Shown: positions 62,455 through 64,000 of the stretch, in pieces
Layout of the letters: each line of letters starts with the position of its first letter
Numbering within the stretch: the stretch's first letter is position 1
Assembly: GCA_002337455.1 (NCBI GenBank)
Contig: DDGC01000006.1
Span: 62,001-126,000 of the forward strand
Origin: Rhizobiales bacterium UBA1912
Lineage (GTDB): Bacteria; Pseudomonadota; Alphaproteobacteria; Rhizobiales; Devosiaceae
Length of the DNA stretch: 64,000 nt
Direction of reading: 5' to 3'
Translations under genes and position numbers: made by a program
The notes under the pieces: model-generated
Database searches by the model: none
The model's input: the letters and a program-made list of their open reading frames with translations, nothing else
Told to the model about the DNA's origin: nothing

Positions 62455-62537
62455 AGCGCCGCTCCGATAGAATCGAAGCGGCGCTCCATGGTTTTGTTTG
62501 GTCGTGCGGTCTTCAACACCGGCTTTGCAAGACGGTG
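62452..62537. repeat. Rhizobiales-type palindromic intergenic repeat, copy 7
   Basis: GAGCGCCGCT and AGCGGCGCTC form a perfect 10-bp stem (about 62454-62492) followed by TTTTGTTTGG and a second, smaller inverted pair (CACCG...CGGTG). It lies between the convergent TetR and PpiC genes and could serve as terminator for both. Confidence 0.7.
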
Positions 62538-63467
62538 CTAGATACCGCCCTGGGCTTCGACCTGTGCGGCGAGGTCGGCATCGTCGATCTCGATTTCGAC
62601 GCCGGACTTGATGTCGTCGATGGCCGCTTCATAGCTCTCATAGAGAACCTGCTGGGCGACCTGCTGACGCACTTCTTCGAGCGGGGGCGCTTCGGAGAGG
62701 CGGCGGTCTTCGAGATAGATCAGGTGGAAGCCGAACTGGCTCTGGACGGGCTGGGACAATTCGCCGATTTCGAGCGCCATGGCGGCCTGTTCGAATTCGG
62801 GGACCATCATGCCGGTCGAGAAATAACCAAGATCACCGCCATTGGCGCGGGTGCCGTCGGTGCCGTATTCGCTGGCGGCATCGGCAAACTCGCGGCCACC
62901 TTCGATTTCGGCGCGGATTTCGTTGGCTTCTTCTTCGGTCGGCACCAGGATGTGGCGGGCGCGCACTTCGGGCTCGGGGGAGAACTCGGCGACCTGCTCG
63001 TCATAGGCGGCCTGGATGGCCTCCTCGGTCACCTGGGTCTCCACTATGGAGTTGAAAAACGCGCGGCGCAGAGCCTGATCTTCGAGATAGGCCATGCGGC
63101 GGGTGAAATCATCGCTTTCGGCAAGGCCGTCGGCGCGGGCCGCGCTGGCCATAAGCTTCATGTCGATAATGACAGTGAGAAGAAAACCGCGCCGCTGGTC
63201 GGCGGGAATTGACTGGAGTTCCTGGGTCAGCTCTTCGGCTGCCAGAACCAGATCACCTTCGGTAATCTCTTCGCCGCCCACCGTAGCAAGGACCGTATCG
63301 GGGGATACCGGCTCGGCGGGCGCGGCCTGCTCGGCTGCCTCTGCGGCGGGCGCTGGCGCATCGTCCTGCGCCCAGGCGGGAGCAGCGGTCAGCGAGACGG
63401 CGAGAACCGCCGGGATGAATACGGCCCGCAAAAGGCCGGCCACCGGAGCGGCGAAGTCGGATGACAT
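62538..63467 (-). CDS. exported PpiC/SurA-type peptidyl-prolyl cis-trans isomerase
   Basis: A 309-residue protein. Signal peptide to about residue 34 (FIPAVLAVSLTAAPAWAQ), then an alanine/glutamate-rich stretch, a SurA_N-like helical region and a parvulin domain at about residues 165-265: VRARHILVPTEEEA, GGDLGYFSTGMMVPEFEQAAM, VQSQFGFHLIYLEDRR. Acts in folding of secreted and outer-membrane proteins. Divergent from secA with 270 bp between, a conserved alphaproteobacterial arrangement. Confidence 0.94.
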   Translation of the reverse strand: MSSDFAAPVAGLLRAVFIPAVLAVSLTAAPAWAQDDAPAPAAEAAEQAAPAEPVSPDTVLATVGGEEITEGDLVLAAEELTQELQSIPADQRRGFLLTVIIDMKLMASAARADGLAESDDFTRRMAYLEDQALRRAFFNSIVETQVTEEAIQAAYDEQVAEFSPEPEVRARHILVPTEEEANEIRAEIEGGREFADAASEYGTDGTRANGGDLGYFSTGMMVPEFEQAAMALEIGELSQPVQSQFGFHLIYLEDRRLSEAPPLEEVRQQVAQQVLYESYEAAIDDIKSGVEIEIDDADLAAQVEAQGGI

Positions 63468-63738
63468 GATGAGAATTCTCCTTGTTTTCCGGACCCGGGC
63501 CCCCCATCGCCCGAACCAAAGTTCCGAATATCGGTTTAGCCCCGGACTTTGGCGGTGGTTTGGCGGATTTTGCCAACGTTGACAACCCATGGTGGCACTC
63601 TTACATCTCCTGCCGAAGTTTTCCGCGCTCCTTTCGGCAGCGCCCCGGCCTGCCGCCCTTCCATTCGTGCAAGGCAATTCCGGGACGTCGCAACCGCCGC
63701 ATCGGGTGCATCCAACAAGGTTCTAAGGACAATTCTTC

Positions 63739-64000
63739 ATGGCTCTTGCAGCGCTCGCCCGGAAGTTTTTCGGCTCGGCCAACGATCGGCGCGTCAAACG
63801 CTATCAATCCAATGTCGATGCCATCAACGCCCTCGAGCCCGAGTTCGAAAAGCTCACCGACGAGCAGCTCAGGGCCAAGACCGAGGAGTTCCGGCAGCAG
63901 TTGCGCGATGGCGCCAAGCTGACCGACGTGCTGGTTCCCGCCTTTGCAACGGTGCGCGAAGGCTCCAAGCGCGCGCTTGGCATGCGGCACTTCGACGTAC
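63739..64000 (+). CDS. secA: preprotein translocase ATPase SecA (5' part)
   Basis: The first 87 codons of SecA, cut by the window edge. MALAALARKFFGSANDRRVKRYQ, shown in part, LEPEFEKLTDEQL and FATVREGSKRALGMRHFDV are the conserved N-terminal motifs; the ATPase walker motifs lie beyond the window. ATG 63739 is preceded by GGTTCTAAGGACA. SecA drives protein export through SecYEG. Confidence 0.96.
   Translation, partial: MALAALARKFFGSANDRRVKRYQSNVDAINALEPEFEKLTDEQLRAKTEEFRQQLRDGAKLTDVLVPAFATVREGSKRALGMRHFDV

Noticed and set aside
7565..62537. CRISPR array made of the repeated hairpins
   Set aside because: Copies are dispersed singly over tens of kilobases, not regularly spaced, and no cas genes are present.

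Overview
The window looks like a chromosomal segment of an alphaproteobacterium of the Hyphomicrobiales (Rhizobiales), probably near Devosia or Pelagibacterium. This is inferred from conserved neighbourhoods (cpdR/zinc-ribbon protein/ftsEX, bolA/J-protein/cobST, aroK-aroB with xerD-accA, helicase/S4 protein/fdxA/carD, argJ/GNAT/mutT), high GC, a RirA-type iron box, alphaproteobacterial SOS boxes, and many copies of a palindromic intergenic repeat typical of this order. No phage, plasmid, IS element or CRISPR array was seen.

Layout. 1-4.2 kb: partial HD-GYP protein, TlpA-like thioredoxin, argH, lysA. 4.2-7 kb: a 905-residue fusion of a DMT-type transporter and a glycine-betaine-type binding domain. 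7-11.1 kb: CpdR-like regulator, MJ0042 zinc-ribbon protein, ftsE, ftsX, plsC. 11-14.3 kb: an orphan gene with an SOS-box promoter, an orphan membrane protein, tRNA-Arg(CCT), small genes. 14.3-25 kb is more variable: gloB, a methyltransferase, an ECF sigma/YciI pair, MAPEG protein, TetR/FAD monooxygenase, HxlR/tautomerase, an iron-type binding protein, a membrane hydrolase and ExoD. 25-31.6 kb: hisC, tyrC, DUF2125, DUF2339, ChaC. 31.6-34.9 kb: nuclease-like protein, M48 lipoprotein protease, CarD.

35-44.5 kb: ferredoxin, S4 protein, SUV3-like helicase, an ATPase, an ArsR/MFS pair, DUF3108, rpmB, queuosine precursor transporter. 44.5-50.9 kb: M42 peptidase, phytase-like esterase, cobT, cobS, J-domain protein, BolA. 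50.8-56.1 kb: CorC-like protein, aroB, aroK, xerD, accA. 56.2-64 kb: L,D-transpeptidase, DUF1003, mutT, GNAT, argJ, Imm-5-like protein, TetR with a membrane protein, PpiC isomerase and the start of secA.

Most genes are housekeeping: arginine, lysine, aromatic amino acid and histidine synthesis, cell division, envelope, cobalamin cobalt insertion, translation and secretion. The least ordinary items are the transporter/binding-domain fusion, two SOS boxes (one overlapping the -10 of an orphan gene), an IRO-box in front of a solitary siderophore-type binding protein, a probable CTG start overlapping the cobT stop, and several well-formed palindromic operators beside local regulators.
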